Source of the DNA: Saccharina japonica
Taxonomy: Eukaryota; Sar; Phaeophyceae; Laminariales; Laminariaceae
Direction: 5' to 3'
Length of the DNA stretch: 64,000 nucleotides
Assembly: GCA_008828725.1 (NCBI GenBank)
Contig: MEHQ01002595.1
Coordinates: forward strand, 310,001 to 374,000
Below the pieces are notes generated by a model. The model was given only the letters and a program-made list of their open reading frames with translations, did no database searches and had not been told where the DNA came from. Made by a program: the position numbers and the translations under genes. Positions 1 through 13,300 of the stretch are shown piece after piece (positions within the stretch are counted from its first letter, which is position 1; each line of letters begins with the position of its first letter).

Positions 1-310
1 TTGGTATGTGCTTCTATGGCAGCACGGATCTTCGTTCATATTGGTATATATGTTATACTTATACTCGTAGGTTTCCTTTAGTTTTCGGTTTCCTATGTAT
101 ATTGAAAAAACTAAAAAAAACAACAGCTGTGATTGTTGAGCTCGAAGATTTCGTCGAAGCTCATCTTTGCTAGCTGAGTGTAATACTTCGATCGCGCGTA
201 CTTACGGATTTTATATGTCCTCATGTAGGGTGTACATCCCGTATGAGGGGGACACAATCTGAGGCTATAGAATTCAGGAAGTGTGTGTATATGTGTGACT
301 ATGTATGATG
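1..310. other. Left flank, no gene seen
   Basis: AT-rich single-copy sequence before the first repeat block. Short open frames exist on both strands, but none shows a domain, a splice signal or a biased composition. I see nothing else in it. Confidence 0.5.
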
Positions 311-720
311 TGACCAATGAAAAGCGGATTTGAATTCTTATTTTTCCAAATTGAATTTATTTTATACTCGTTAATATGGACCCTAAGGGCCCGTTTTAGC
401 AAAGAACAAAAAAAAAATCAATTTGGAAAAAAAAAAAAAATCCCCTTTTCATTGGTCAGAACCCGCACCACCACCCAAGAGTATACCCCAAGATCGTAAT
501 CTTTGGTGCTGGTGCGTGTGTTGACCAATGAAAATAGAATTTGAATTTTTATTTAAAAATAAAAAATCGCTCTTCATTGGTCAACACACTACCAGCACCC
601 CCCAGAATCCTAATCTTCGGTGCTGGTGCGCGTGTTGACCAATGAAAAGCGGAGTTTTTTTTTTTTTTTTTCCAAATTGTTTTTTTTTGTTTCTTCGTTA
701 AAACGGGCCCTTAGGCCATG
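311..720. repeat. Cluster of nested foldbacks bounded by TGACCAATGAAAA
   Basis: TGACCAATGAAAA and its complement TTTTCATTGGTCA alternate several times (311, about 455, 520, 575, 638). The sequence between them also pairs: one foldback spans about 311-468, another about 520-587. The intervening GC-rich arms (GCACCACCACCCAAG and CTTTGGTGCTGGTGC) form hairpins too. The cluster recurs at the start of copies 2 and 3, and one arm forms the outer end of the inverted repeat at 14660 and 19443. It looks like foldback or MITE insertions landing in each other. Confidence 0.7.
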
Positions 721-877
721 GATTCTTCATCGGATATGTACATAGCAACTTTAATTTCACTCCAAAATTAGTTTTTTACTTAGTATTAGTATAGAGCTCC
801 TTAATAAGTCACCACCCTTAGAAGGCAGAAACATGGCCTGTATGCAGGTGCACCTCTACCTTGAGATATCATGCGTC
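721..877. repeat. MITE-B right half (GACGCRTG family)
   Basis: Contains the family's internal stretch (TTAGTATAGAGCTCCTTAA) and its right terminus, CACCTCTACC followed about 20 bases later by ATGCGTC. The left terminus is missing. Copies lie in blocks 2 and 3. Compare the complete member at 57047-57336. Confidence 0.65.
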
Positions 878-2569
878 AGTCAGAAGACCAAACAGTGCAT
901 TAATAGTGTGCTAATATGCTATAGATATACCTACCGGTATACCTATCATGGCCCATCTGTACGTATAACGCTATAATGTGCTATAGATATACCTATACCT
1001 ATCATGGCACATCTGTACCGTATGTTGTTCGCATACGTACGTACACGGCTACCTCCTTACGGTGACCATGCGCGCTTCGCAGAACCCGGGCTAAACACAA
1101 GAAAGGGAGGCGACCCCACGCCCCCGCACGAGACGTTGCGCCCAACACACCCTATTTCATTATTGTTCAAACGACCGCACAACAGTCCGCCACCTCTAAT
1201 CATACTAGCAGCACGGCCCAAAAGTCCGTCACTTCTAATAATAGCACGACCCCATACCCCCCCGCGATGGAGGTTCCGAGCAGGGTCAAGCGCGACCTAA
1301 ACAGTACGCTGGTAGCATTTTGTGTACTCTCACGATCATTTCGAGGATCTCGAGGGCCTCCCGCCAGCCGCCGTCTCGGCCTTCTCCAGCCTCCGCCTCG
1401 GCACCCTGTCCATCAGCCAATCAACGTGCAGCCGTTACGAGAGCATCGACGAAAAGGCAGGGCGGCGTAAAATCGTCAGGCGGCATGTCTTCTCAAACGA
1501 GCGCGCTTCACAGAACACGCCAAAAACTCGGATAGAACTGCACACATGTTTTTTTTGGGGGAAACGCTTGATATGATCATAAGGTGGGATTACTTAAAAA
1601 ATAGTGTGGGATGTCTTGAAAATAGCGTGCATGGCTAAACAAAGTGTGGGATGACTTGACAATAATGTGTAGTAGATGGGTCAACAGCAGTGCGTGAAAT
1701 AGAAATGACGAGAAAGTTCAAGCTACGGCGTTGGGCTGCTTAGATTCAACAGAGCAAGAAGAGCTCTCAGCACACGCGACTGGAAAACAGGAACATTCTC
1801 AGGAACATTCTCGCTGGTAGCCACTACGGCCCATGCAGAGGAAAAACGCCGCCCGGAAGCAAAAAACGGTATAGCTCAGCCTCAACATATATTCCCCTTT
1901 ATCAACGTTCGACGTCCGAACGTAACTCCGACAACACACGAACTGACGACATTTTAACCTCAAAAAAACCTCCCTTTCTCCAAATCCGATGTCGAAACGT
2001 AATTCGTACAACACACGAACTGCCAACGACTAGCTGCGGACGTAGGCAAGGGGAGTTCTCATTCTGGACCAAAAGCGGTGCAAAACCGAGCAGGATGGAC
2101 ACTGCCTGCCCCGATACCATGAGGTCAGACATCCGCCTGGGGCACTCAGGGGCGCCCGAAGGGGGAAATAGGAAACCCTAGAGTCACCCACTTTCAAAAG
2201 CACCCCATTGCCACATTCTAACACGGCGGTCGTGGCAGTTAGCATATTTGAAAGCCTTATTCTGATGATGATTGAACGAACGATGCAATGCCACCCACCA
2301 GGGAGACCGACGCTGGGCGATCGCAAGCTTTTGAACTCCGAACTACCGCATTCTAATTCCAAGATAAACGTACATTGACTCTGATTCCAAGTGTTTTTCT
2401 CCACACCGGAAGTGCAGTCCCCTTGAGGACTGCAACCATTATTTTGGGGCATACCAGGTACATTGATACTTGAAAGTAGTGTGGGCCACTATTTTTCAGT
2501 AAAGCAAGCGCTAACTAACCCGTTTGGGCTTGAGTTAATAGTAACCATGGGGGAAACGTGTACAAAACA

Positions 2570-2790
2570 TAGATGATAACGAACCAGCCGATTTCGGCAT
2601 CGACCACACGAACCAGTCGATTGCGGCAGCGACCGACCACACGAATCAGCCGATGAAACGCATCGACCGACCGCACGAACCAGCCGATTACGCAGCGACC
2701 AGGCACGAAACTAGCCGATTCGGCAGGCGACCACACATACCGAGCCGAATTACGGTTATCGACCGACCACACGAACCAAGCCCCGGGTTG
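2570..2790. repeat. Degenerate ~30 bp tandem repeat
   Basis: Repeats of about 30 bases built on CGACCACACGAACCAGCCGA, six or seven units, imperfect. Equivalent arrays lie near 9830-10050 and 21911-22131. The open frames across it are products of the repeat and are not annotated. Confidence 0.6.
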
Positions 2791-3308
2791 GTTGAGAGTA
2801 GAGGCATTGTATGCACTACACTGCCAAAATATAAGGAGCAATGCGCAACATGCGTGTCAGCACGGTGATGATGCCGTTCGTACTGCTGCACGCTCTTTCT
2901 CAACGACGCTCGAGACCGCGTAGCATATATATACGGGTGGGGTACGGGCCACTATGTGGTCAAAACAATGGTTGTGACCGACTATTAAGTATACTCCTCA
3001 GGCGAGGAAGCCACCCCATAAGGCACTTGCCTTACAAGGCATGGTTGTATCCTTATATACCTAAGACGTAGGATTATTCGTCGTGTTACTGTCATACTTG
3101 AATTCGTTTTCTCAAACGTGGTTTTCATTTTTTTCGGGTGAGGAGGGTTGTGGGGTCAGGAAAATAATTCCCTTACACCAACGAGTCTCAGAAAAGGAAG
3201 GGTTAAGGTTAGATACACCTACTAACCGTAACCACGCGTCTCGATAACATCGAAACTGTCTTCATTTTGGTCGCCAAACATGGGGCCCCATACAAGGAAC
3301 AAGCCTAA

Positions 3309-3845
3309 TACGGGGGACCATAGTAAATAGGACCTACGGTACACACAAAAAAAAGCAGGGCCTTCCTCGGGAAAATTCCCGAAGATTTCGGGAATCGAGT
3401 AAATCAAGCCCATATCATCCTAACCAATGTCGAATAACCAATGTTTAAAAACACCACAAGAAAAGGGAAACAAACCACGGCGAATGGAATGACGACGTTT
3501 TTTTTTTGTTACTGATGTAGGAGCCGCGGTATGGCCACGGGAATTTTACCACGGGAATCTGCTTTTTGAATTCCCGTGGTTAAAAATTTCCCGTGGCCAT
3601 ACCGCCTGGCTCCTACTTCGTAAAAATAAATGAAAACGCCGTCAATTCGATTCGCGCGGTTTGGTCTTTCTTGTCGGTGCTTTTTCCATTGTTTATTCCT
3701 CCCATGGTTAGTTGATATGGTTGATTTACCCTCGGATTCCCGAAACGTTCGGGGAATTTTTCCCCGAGGAAGGCCCTGCAAAAAAAGCCTACCCATTGGT
3801 ATTACTATTTACTTATTATACCAACCAACAATATGTGGTCCGCAT
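3309..3845. repeat. MITE-C split by another inverted-repeat element
   Basis: The left part (3309-3352) reads TACGGGGGACCATAGTAAAT then AGGACCTACGGTACACA, the terminus of the MITE-C family. It is interrupted by the element at 3355-3779. After that the family's interior resumes (CCTACCCAT ... ACCAACAATATGTGGTCC). This is a clear nested insertion, present in all three blocks. Confidence 0.65.
3355..3779. repeat. ~425 bp inverted-repeat element with central hairpin
   Basis: Terminal inverted repeats of roughly 55 bases begin GCAGGGCCTTCCTCGGG and end CCGAGGAAGGCCCTGC. A second near-perfect hairpin sits inside at about 3518-3615; its arms begin TAGGAGCC and contain GGTATGGCCACGGGAA. Copies are at about 10649-11075 and 22730-23156. 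No transposase is present, so it is non-autonomous; I do not recognise the family. Confidence 0.7.
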
Positions 3846-4795
3846 GACCTATGCTTACACACGAAACCTATATTATTACCTATTTTTACTACAACATTTT
3901 ATCCATATTTAACTATTGGCTCTCGGTTAATTTAAGCTTCAGCCCGTACCCCCTGCCGTTTGCCTTTACTCCAGGCATTCACGGACCCACTTGACCCTTA
4001 CCCCCCCCCCCGCGCCATGGACAGAGGATAACATATTCGAGCGTGTGGGATTACCTTAGCACACGCCCACGGAGAGCGGCGTTTGAAGGCCAACGACGAC
4101 CGCGGACCAAGGTGATACCAGATCCCGTCGCTGCCATCTTTCCGGAAGTACGCCGCCCACTTCGCGCATTTATTTTCCACCGGCCTTCTCCCATGCGCCC
4201 CTCTGGTTTGGCGGGCAACAGCGCGCGGTTAGCGGCTGCCGGTAAGGCCGGGGCCGGGGCCGGCGGCGGCAGTGGTAACGCAAGAGGTCGGCAGGGGTCA
4301 GCGGACACAGGCGGCGGGCGGGAAACGTTTCGCGGCCGTTACATCGCGAGCGGTTTTGCTTACCGGGGCGGTGGCGTTCAGGGGCGGTCGCCCGCTAGGC
4401 CAGGTGGGGGAAAGCTGTTTCCCGGCCATGTTTTGTTGCGGAACCCCGGGTTGCGGAGTTAATCCCGGGCGGTTTAAAATTGCAGAAATCCTTCTGAGTT
4501 GAACATTTGACGCATCGAGTTTGATGGTAGTTTTGCGTTTAGCTTGGCCATTCCACCAACTTGATGGCACGAGGATTACGGCTGCTGGAATACAGCGCGT
4601 TCCGGTGCTGCCGAAAACAAGCTATTGTAGGCAAGCGGCCTACGGCAGCTTTCTAGACCGAGCGCTTGATAAAACTCGGCCTATAAAAAACAGAAGAAAC
4701 GAAAGAAAACAAGACGACTGCCTGTCATGCATGCGCGCGTTTTTACCCATTTCTTCTCGCACCGGCCGTTTCCTAGGAAGACGGCAAAAGCTTAC

Positions 4796-4950
4796 CCAAC
4801 CATACGGATCGATTTTGTCGCTGAAGAGGAGCAACGGACAGTCTCGGCAAGCGGGTCCGCTTCCTCAAGGCGCAGCAAGTAATCCGCGCGCATCCCCAAC
4901 GCCTCCATTTTCTCCCGCCATGCACACACCGAAACATTCTTCCGTTCCCT
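4796..4950 (-). CDS. Possible exon in the 7.3 kb block
   Basis: Unrecognised. On the minus strand a frame with balanced composition (containing WREKMEALGMRADYLLRLEE) runs up to TGG followed by GTAAGC, a good donor-like site at 4795-4790. The upstream boundary is not clear and no domain is seen. Identical copies lie at about 12092-12246 and 24173-24327. The only support is composition plus one splice-like site, so this may be chance. Confidence 0.2.
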
Positions 4951-6117
4951 GCCTCGTTGAACGTAACCATTCTCACCTTGCGCAGGCGTGTGAGCCAGGC
5001 CACAGTTAAAACCCGCGGAAGGGGGCAAAAGCGCTTGCCTGTGCTCAGAGCGTGTCTGGGCGGGTGGTGGTGTTCCTGGTTTGTCAACCCCCCCAACCTT
5101 CGGGCCGCGCTAAGGCCGCCGCGTCCTCGGGCCATGTCCGCCCGCAATTTGTTCGTACAGTTCGAGCGCTGGCCAGGTCGGCCACATAACGGTAAAACTA
5201 TCTGATGCGGAACTGTTAAGTGACAAGTACGTACTGTCGTTTGACTCATAGTAGCGTGCATTGTACACGTGACTGGGCTATTGTCTCATAGAGCGCACTA
5301 CGACCGTAGTGTCCTGCTGATAGGGCGCGGCGGGGTACAGCGCCCCCCAACCCGTTCCCTTCCATCCCCGCCTCCTCCCCGTTCACTGCAAATATAGACG
5401 ATTACCTACAGTAGTATTTATTATCTGATACCTGGCTACCAGTATTTTGTTCTGTTTTTCCTTCAGGTCGGACGACTGAGTAGTAGATAATTCGACCCAC
5501 CTCAGGTATATTACTTCGAAATTCGCGGCAGAGGTGGGAACATTACCGACCATCCCAAAATTCGGAAACCGGGCCGATCACGGTTTGCATTCGGCAACAC
5601 AAACCCTCCGCGGTGGCTGGTCTAGCTTCGTATCGCAGGGACATCTTCGAGGTGGGGATTTTCCCCGTCAGCTTTCAACAACAAAAGAAAAATAACAAGC
5701 TCCAGGCCAAAACGCGCAAGACATATTATACGTAGGCCGTGAGGGGGAAAAATCACAGGAGGGAGTTGGTCCCACCTTATTTGCCCCGGCGTAGCTATAT
5801 CACGTCCGGGCCGGATGCCCGCCGCCGCGCATTTCCCCGAGGAACCCACAGAGGTTCGACGACCACTCGCCTCCCCTGTCGCAAGCCCCTATCGCAGCGT
5901 GTTTGCGCGATCCATCAAGCCGGGAACGCCCGCTTTCCCTTCATCTTCCTTGCGCCGACGCGGGTTGGTCCAAGCGGACCAGAGGCCGAGGACAGCAGGC
6001 GCGGGAAGGTTGTTTCTGTGTGTCGGAGGGTGGGGGGGGCGGCTGACGTTCGATGATGGGGCCCTCGTGTCATTGATAAGGGGGAAGTTTCAAATCCGTC
6101 TGGCAGATTAGAGCGTC

Positions 6118-6405
6118 ATCTGTATCATCTTTATATCATCTACATCGTTCTAGATACATCTACACAATAATCTTGCATTCTACATCATCATTCTATATTC
6201 ATCTACATTAGGTCTGCATCACACAACAGCATCCTACATAAATCTACACCCATCTGCATTCATCTGTTGTTTCATCTACAATCATCTTACATCAATTCTA
6301 CACCATCTAACATCGGTCCACGGCCATATACACCATTTATATCATCTACATGCATCTAGAAAAATCTAGACGATCTAGATAATCTACATATTCTAACTGC
6401 TTGTT
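6118..6405. repeat. ATC-rich low-complexity tract
   Basis: Degenerate runs of CATCTACAT-type 6-9 base units for nearly 300 bases. Repeated in blocks 2 and 3. Confidence 0.6.
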
Positions 6406-6984
6406 CTGAGATGCACAGGGACCAACAGCAATCGAGACCACCGCTTAAGACAATACCTAACATGGCACGGGAAGTTCAAGACGGCCCAGCACCACAACAA
6501 CTAGGAACACCACCTGGGATTAAACAACCACGGCTGCCTAGGTATGTGAACCACTTAGAGGCGGCGCGCGTACCTGGAAGAATGCTTGAAGTTTGCCGCT
6601 CCCGCTTCCCCGCTGTTGCCGCATGCGGTTATGGCGCTGGCTGTACGTTATCTCGTTCCCGGGCAACGCCTCTCACGCGCATAGTCTGCGATTTGGCATT
6701 CACAATATAAGAGCACGAGGAGAAAAGCAGGTTCGTTTAAGCTCGCGATTGGTATTATCGCTTCAGGGGTAGGAGAGGGGGGTTGTGTTGAAAAGAGCGA
6801 GGCAGCGGCTGGGGGCCGAAGAAGGAAGGGAGCATCAACGTCCTGCTTCTAGTAATGTTCGGCATTACACTTTTACGGCCACGTGGCAACATTTCCCACC
6901 TCGGGGCGGATCAATCCTATACGCTTCGGTCGCACACTTCATTCATTACACCGGACGCCATCAATCGATGCCTAGTTGAATGAT

Positions 6985-7362
6985 CTAAGATATTTTAGGG
7001 TTAGAGAAATTCCTCAATTCCTGTATGATTATTGTATGATCTTGTATGAATCTGTATGATCTACGCTCACGTGCCGGCTGGAAGCCATACCAATTTGCAT
7101 TGGCCTACTACCGTATAGGATATGTTTCGATCTGTATTGATCTACCTCACGTGCCGGCTGGAAGCCATACCAATTTGCATTGGTCTCAAGCTACGTGATA
7201 GGATTATGTCTTCCTGGGCGGGATTCTGTACTATACAGATCCTGCACCAGCACCTTAGAACGGAAGGTTAGGGATCTAGATTATCTTATCTTGTTAGATG
7301 ATTCTATTTCCTGTAGATGATCTATCATGAAGGATGATCTATCTGAAGAATGATCTGGTACG
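6985..7362. repeat. TGTATGATC repeats and a two-copy ~80 bp tandem
   Basis: Contains several TGTATGATC/TGTATGAATC units and two direct copies, 79 bases apart, of a segment starting CACGTGCCGGCTGGAAGCCA (about 7068 and 7147). The 9-base motif is the complement of the AGATCATAC array at 31688-32140. The block ends in GATCTGGTACG, the point at which the assembly breaks at 14659 and 26740. Confidence 0.6.
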
Positions 7363-10300
7363 TGACCAATGAAAAGCGGATTTGAATTCTTATTTTTCCA
7401 AATTGAATTTATTTTATACTCGTTAATATGGACCCTAAGGGCCCGTTTTAGCAAAGAACAAAAAAAAAATCAATTTGGAAAATAAAAATAAAAACCCTTT
7501 CAAATTGGCTCAGAACCCTGCACCACCACCCAAGGAGTATACCCCCAAGATCGTAATCTTTGGTGCTGGTGCGTCAATTTCATGTGCCTTATGTTGACCA
7601 ATTTGAAAATAGAATTTGAATTTTTTATTTAAAAATAAAAAATCGCTCTTCATTGGTCAACACACTTACCAGCACCCCCCAGGAATCCTAATCTTCGGTG
7701 CTGGTCGCGCGTGTGACCAATGAAAAAGCGGAGTTTTTTTTTTTTTTTTTCCAAATTGTTTTTTTTTGGTTTCATTCGTTAAAACGGGCCCTTTAGGCCC
7801 ATGGAATTCGTTTCATTCGGATATGGTACATAAGCACACTTTTAATTCACTCCAAAATTAGTTTTTTACTTTAGGTATTAGTATAGAGCTCCTTAATAAG
7901 TTTCACCACCCTTAGAAGGGCAGAAAACATGGGCCTGTATGCAGGTGCAGCCTCTACCTTGAGATATCATGCGTTCAGTCAGAAGACCAAACAGTGCTAT
8001 TAATAGTGTGCTAATATGCTATAGATAATACCTACCGGTATACGCTATCATGGCCACATCTGTACTGTTATAAACGCTTAATGTGCTATAGATTATACCT
8101 TATACCTATCCATGGGCACATCTGTAACCGTACTGTTTGTTCGCATACGTAACGTACACGGCTACCTCCTTACGGCTGGACATGCGGCGCCTTCGCCAGA
8201 ACCCGGGCCTAAACACAAGGAAAGGGAGGGCGGACCCCACGCCCCCCGCACGAGACCGTTGCGCCCAACACACCCTAATTTCATTATTGTTCCAAACGAC
8301 CGCACAAACCAGTCCGCCACCTTCTAATCATTACTAGCAGCACGGCCCAGTCCGTCACTTCTAATAATAGCACGACCCCATTACCCCCCCGCCGGATGGA
8401 CGGTTTCCGAGCAAGGGGTCAAAGCGGCGACCTTAAACAGTAACGCTGGTTAGCATTTTTGTGTACGTCTCCACGATTCATTTCGAGGACTCTCGAAGGG
8501 CCTCCCGCCAGCCCGCCGTCTTCGGCCTTTCTCCCAGCCTCCGCCTCGGCACCCTGTTCCATCAGCCAATCAACGTGCAGCCGTTACGGAGAGCATCGAC
8601 GAAAAGGCAGGGCGGCTATAAATTCGTCAGGCGGGCATGTTTCCTCCAAACGAGCCGGCGCTTCACAAGAACACGCCAAAAACTCGGATTAGAAACTGCC
8701 ACACCATGTTTTTTTTTTGGGGGAAAACGCTTGATATTTGATCATAGGTGGGATTTACTTATAAAAATAGTGGTTGTGGATGGTCTTGAAAATAGCGTGG
8801 CATGCTTAAACCAAAGTGTGGGAATTGGAACCTTGGAACAATTAAAATTGGTTGGTTAAGGTTAAGGAATTGGGGGGTTCAACCAAGCAGTGCGTGTAAA
8901 TAGAAATGACGAGAAAGTTCAAGCTACGGCGTTTGGGCTGGCTTAGATTCAACAGAGCAGAAGAGCTCTCGCCACACGCGGACTGAAAACAGGAACATTC
9001 TTCAGGAAACATTCTCGCTGGTAGCCACTACGGCCCATGCAGAAAGCGAAAACGCCGCGCCGGAAAGCAAAAAACCGGGTATAGCTCAGCCTCAACATAT
9101 ATTCCCCCTTTATCAACGTTTCGACGGTTCCGGAACGTAACTCCGACAACACACGAAACTGACGGACATTTTAACCTCAAAAAAACCCTCCCTTCTCTCC
9201 AAATCCGATGTCGAAACCGTAATTCGTACAACCACACGAACTGCCAACCGACTAGCTGCGGACGTAGGCAAGGGGGAGGTTCTCATTCTGGACCAAAAGC
9301 GGTGCAAAACGCGAGCAGGGATGGACACTGCCTGCTCCCGATAACCATGAGGTCAGACATCCGCCTGGGGCACTCAGGGGCGCCCGGAAGGGGGCGAAAT
9401 AGGAAACCCTAGAGTCACCCACTTTCAAAAGCACCCCATTGCCACATTCTAACACGGCGGGTCGTGGCATTTACATATTTGAAAGCCTTTATTCTGATGG
9501 ATGATTGAGACGAAACGATGCCAATGCCACCCACCAGGGAGGACCGACGCTGGGCGATCGCAAGCTTTTTGAACTCACGAACTTACCGCATTTTCTAATT
9601 CCCAAGATTAAACGTACATTGGACTCTGATTCCAAGTGTTTTTTTCTCCACACCGGACAAAGTGCAGTTCCCCTTGAGGACTGCAACCATTATTTTGGCA
9701 TACCAGGTACAATTGATACTTGAAAGTAGTGTGGCCACTATTTTTCAGTAAAGGCAGCGCTAACTAACCCGTTTGGGTCTTGAAGTTAACTAGTGAACCA
9801 TGGGCGGAAACGTTGTACAAAACCATAGGATGATAACGAACCAGTCCGATTCGGGCATCGACCAACAACGAACCAGTCCGATTGCGGCAGCGACCGGACC
9901 ACACGATCAGCCGATTGGAAAAACGCAGGTCGACCGACCGCACGAACCCAGCCGATTACGCAGCGACCAGGCACGAAACTAGCCGGATTCGGCAGGCGAC
10001 CACACATACCAGAGCCGAATTACTGGTTATCGACCGACCACTACGAAACCAAGCCCCGGGGTTCGGTTGAGAGTAGAGGCATTGATATGCACTACACTGC
10101 CAAAATACAAGGAGTAAATGCGCAACATGCGTGCAGGCACGGTGATGGATGCCGGTTCGTATCTGCTGGCACGCTCTTTCTCAACGACGCTCGAGTACCG
10201 CGTACGCATATATATACGGGTGGGGTACGGGCCACTATGTGGTCAAAACAATGGTTGTGGACCGACTATTAAATATACTCCTCAGGCGAGGAAGCCACCC

Positions 10301-13300
10301 CATAAGGCACTTGCCTTACAAGGCATGGTTGTATCCTTATATACCTAAGACGTAGGATTATTCGTCGTGTTACTTCATACTTGAATTCGGTTTTCTCAAA
10401 CGTGGTTTCATTTTTTTTTCGGGTGAGGAGGGTTGTGGGGTCAGGAAAAATAATTCCCTTACACCCAACGAGTCTCAGAAAAAGGAAGGGTTAAGGTTAG
10501 ATACACTCTACTAACCGTAACCACGCGTCTCGATAACATCGAACTGTCTTCATTTTGGTTCGCCCAAACATGCGGCCCCATACAAGAGAACAAGCCTAAT
10601 ACGGGGGGACCCATAGTAAATAGGACCTACGGTACACAGCAAAAAAAAGCAGGGGCCTTCCCTCGGGAAAATCCCGAAGATTTCGGAATCGAGTAAATCA
10701 AGCCCATATTCATCCTTAACAATGTCGAATAACCAATGTTTAAAAACACCACAAGAAAAGGGAAACAAACCACGGCGAATGGAATGACGACGTTTTTTTT
10801 TTGTTACTTGATGTAGGAGCCGCGGTATGGCCACGGGAATTTTACCACGGGAATCTGCTTTTTGAATTCCCGTGGTTAAAAATTTCCCGTGGCCATACCG
10901 CCTGGCTCCTACTTCGTAAAAATAAATGAAAACGCCGTCAATTCGATTCGCGCGGTTTGGTCTTTCTTGTCGGTGCTTTTTCCATTGTTTATTCCTCCCA
11001 TGGTTAGTTGATATGGTTGATTTACCCTCGGATTCCCGAAACGTTCGGGGAATTTTTCCCCGAGGAAGGCCCTGCAAAAAAAGCCTACCCATTGGTATTA
11101 CTATTTACTTATTATACCAACCAACAATATGTGGTCCGCATGACCTATGCTTACACACGAAACCTATATTATTACCTATTTTTACTACAACATTTTATCC
11201 ATATTTAACTATTGGCTCTCGGTTAATTTAAGCTTCAGCCCGTACCCCCTGCCGTTTGCCTTTACTCCAGGCATTCACGGACCCACTTGACCCTTACCCC
11301 CCCCCCCGCGCCATGGACAGAGGATAACATATTCGAGCGTGTGGGATTACCTTAGCACACGCCCACGGAGAGCGGCGTTTGAAGGCCAACGACGACCGCG
11401 GACCAAGGTGATACCAGATCCCGTCGCTGCCATCTTTCCGGAAGTACGCCGCCCACTTCGCGCATTTATTTTCCACCGGCCTTCTCCCATGCGCCCCTCT
11501 GGTTTGGCGGGCAACAGCGCGCGGTTAGCGGCTGCCGGTAAGGCCGGGGCCGGGGCCGGCGGCGGCAGTGGTAACGCAAGAGGTCGGCAGGGGTCAGCGG
11601 ACACAGGCGGCGGGCGGGAAACGTTTCGCGGCCGTTACATCGCGAGCGGTTTTGCTTACCGGGGCGGTGGCGTTCAGGGGCGGTCGCCCGCTAGGCCAGG
11701 TGGGGGAAAGCTGTTTCCCGGCCATGTTTTGTTGCGGAACCCCGGGTTGCGGAGTTAATCCCGGGCGGTTTAAAATTGCAGAAATCCTTCTGAGTTGAAC
11801 ATTTGACGCATCGAGTTTGATGGTAGTTTTGCGTTTAGCTTGGCCATTCCACCAACTTGATGGCACGAGGATTACGGCTGCTGGAATACAGCGCGTTCCG
11901 GTGCTGCCGAAAACAAGCTATTGTAGGCAAGCGGCCTACGGCAGCTTTCTAGACCGAGCGCTTGATAAAACTCGGCCTATAAAAAACAGAAGAAACGAAA
12001 GAAAACAAGACGACTGCCTGTCATGCATGCGCGCGTTTTTACCCATTTCTTCTCGCACCGGCCGTTTCCTAGGAAGACGGCAAAAGCTTACCCAACCATA
12101 CGGATCGATTTTGTCGCTGAAGAGGAGCAACGGACAGTCTCGGCAAGCGGGTCCGCTTCCTCAAGGCGCAGCAAGTAATCCGCGCGCATCCCCAACGCCT
12201 CCATTTTCTCCCGCCATGCACACACCGAAACATTCTTCCGTTCCCTGCCTCGTTGAACGTAACCATTCTCACCTTGCGCAGGCGTGTGAGCCAGGCCACA
12301 GTTAAAACCCGCGGAAGGGGGCAAAAGCGCTTGCCTGTGCTCAGAGCGTGTCTGGGCGGGTGGTGGTGTTCCTGGTTTGTCAACCCCCCCAACCTTCGGG
12401 CCGCGCTAAGGCCGCCGCGTCCTCGGGCCATGTCCGCCCGCAATTTGTTCGTACAGTTCGAGCGCTGGCCAGGTCGGCCACATAACGGTAAAACTATCTG
12501 ATGCGGAACTGTTAAGTGACAAGTACGTACTGTCGTTTGACTCATAGTAGCGTGCATTGTACACGTGACTGGGCTATTGTCTCATAGAGCGCACTACGAC
12601 CGTAGTGTCCTGCTGATAGGGCGCGGCGGGGTACAGCGCCCCCCAACCCGTTCCCTTCCATCCCCGCCTCCTCCCCGTTCACTGCAAATATAGACGATTA
12701 CCTACAGTAGTATTTATTATCTGATACCTGGCTACCAGTATTTTGTTCTGTTTTTCCTTCAGGTCGGACGACTGAGTAGTAGATAATTCGACCCACCTCA
12801 GGTATATTACTTCGAAATTCGCGGCAGAGGTGGGAACATTACCGACCATCCCAAAATTCGGAAACCGGGCCGATCACGGTTTGCATTCGGCAACACAAAC
12901 CCTCCGCGGTGGCTGGTCTAGCTTCGTATCGCAGGGACATCTTCGAGGTGGGGATTTTCCCCGTCAGCTTTCAACAACAAAAGAAAAATAACAAGCTCCA
13001 GGCCAAAACGCGCAAGACATATTATACGTAGGCCGTGAGGGGGAAAAATCACAGGAGGGAGTTGGTCCCACCTTATTTGCCCCGGCGTAGCTATATCACG
13101 TCCGGGCCGGATGCCCGCCGCCGCGCATTTCCCCGAGGAACCCACAGAGGTTCGACGACCACTCGCCTCCCCTGTCGCAAGCCCCTATCGCAGCGTGTTT
13201 GCGCGATCCATCAAGCCGGGAACGCCCGCTTTCCCTTCATCTTCCTTGCGCCGACGCGGGTTGGTCCAAGCGGACCAGAGGCCGAGGACAGCAGGCGCGG

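Larger units (their letters stand above)
311..7362 (+). repeat. ~7.3 kb repeat block, copy 1
   Basis: First of three direct copies (others at 7363-14658 and 19444-26739). From about 3500 to 7362 it matches copy 2 base for base as far as I can read, at a constant offset of 7296. From 311 to about 3490 it is about 244 bases shorter, because copy 2 carries many scattered extra single bases. Where a MITE end can be compared (GTGCACCTCTACC at about 850), copy 1 fits the family consensus and copy 2 has an inserted G. I therefore infer that copy 1 is the better sequence. No gene is recognised inside. The GC-rich middle (about 4000-6100) has many open frames on both strands, none convincing. Confidence 0.9.

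Noticed and set aside
4043..6111. Many overlapping open frames of 75-162 codons on both strands in the GC-rich middle of the 7.3 kb block.
   Set aside because: Frames overlap on all strands, as expected of GC-rich DNA. None shows a domain, a signal peptide or paired splice sites; only one weak exon candidate was kept.
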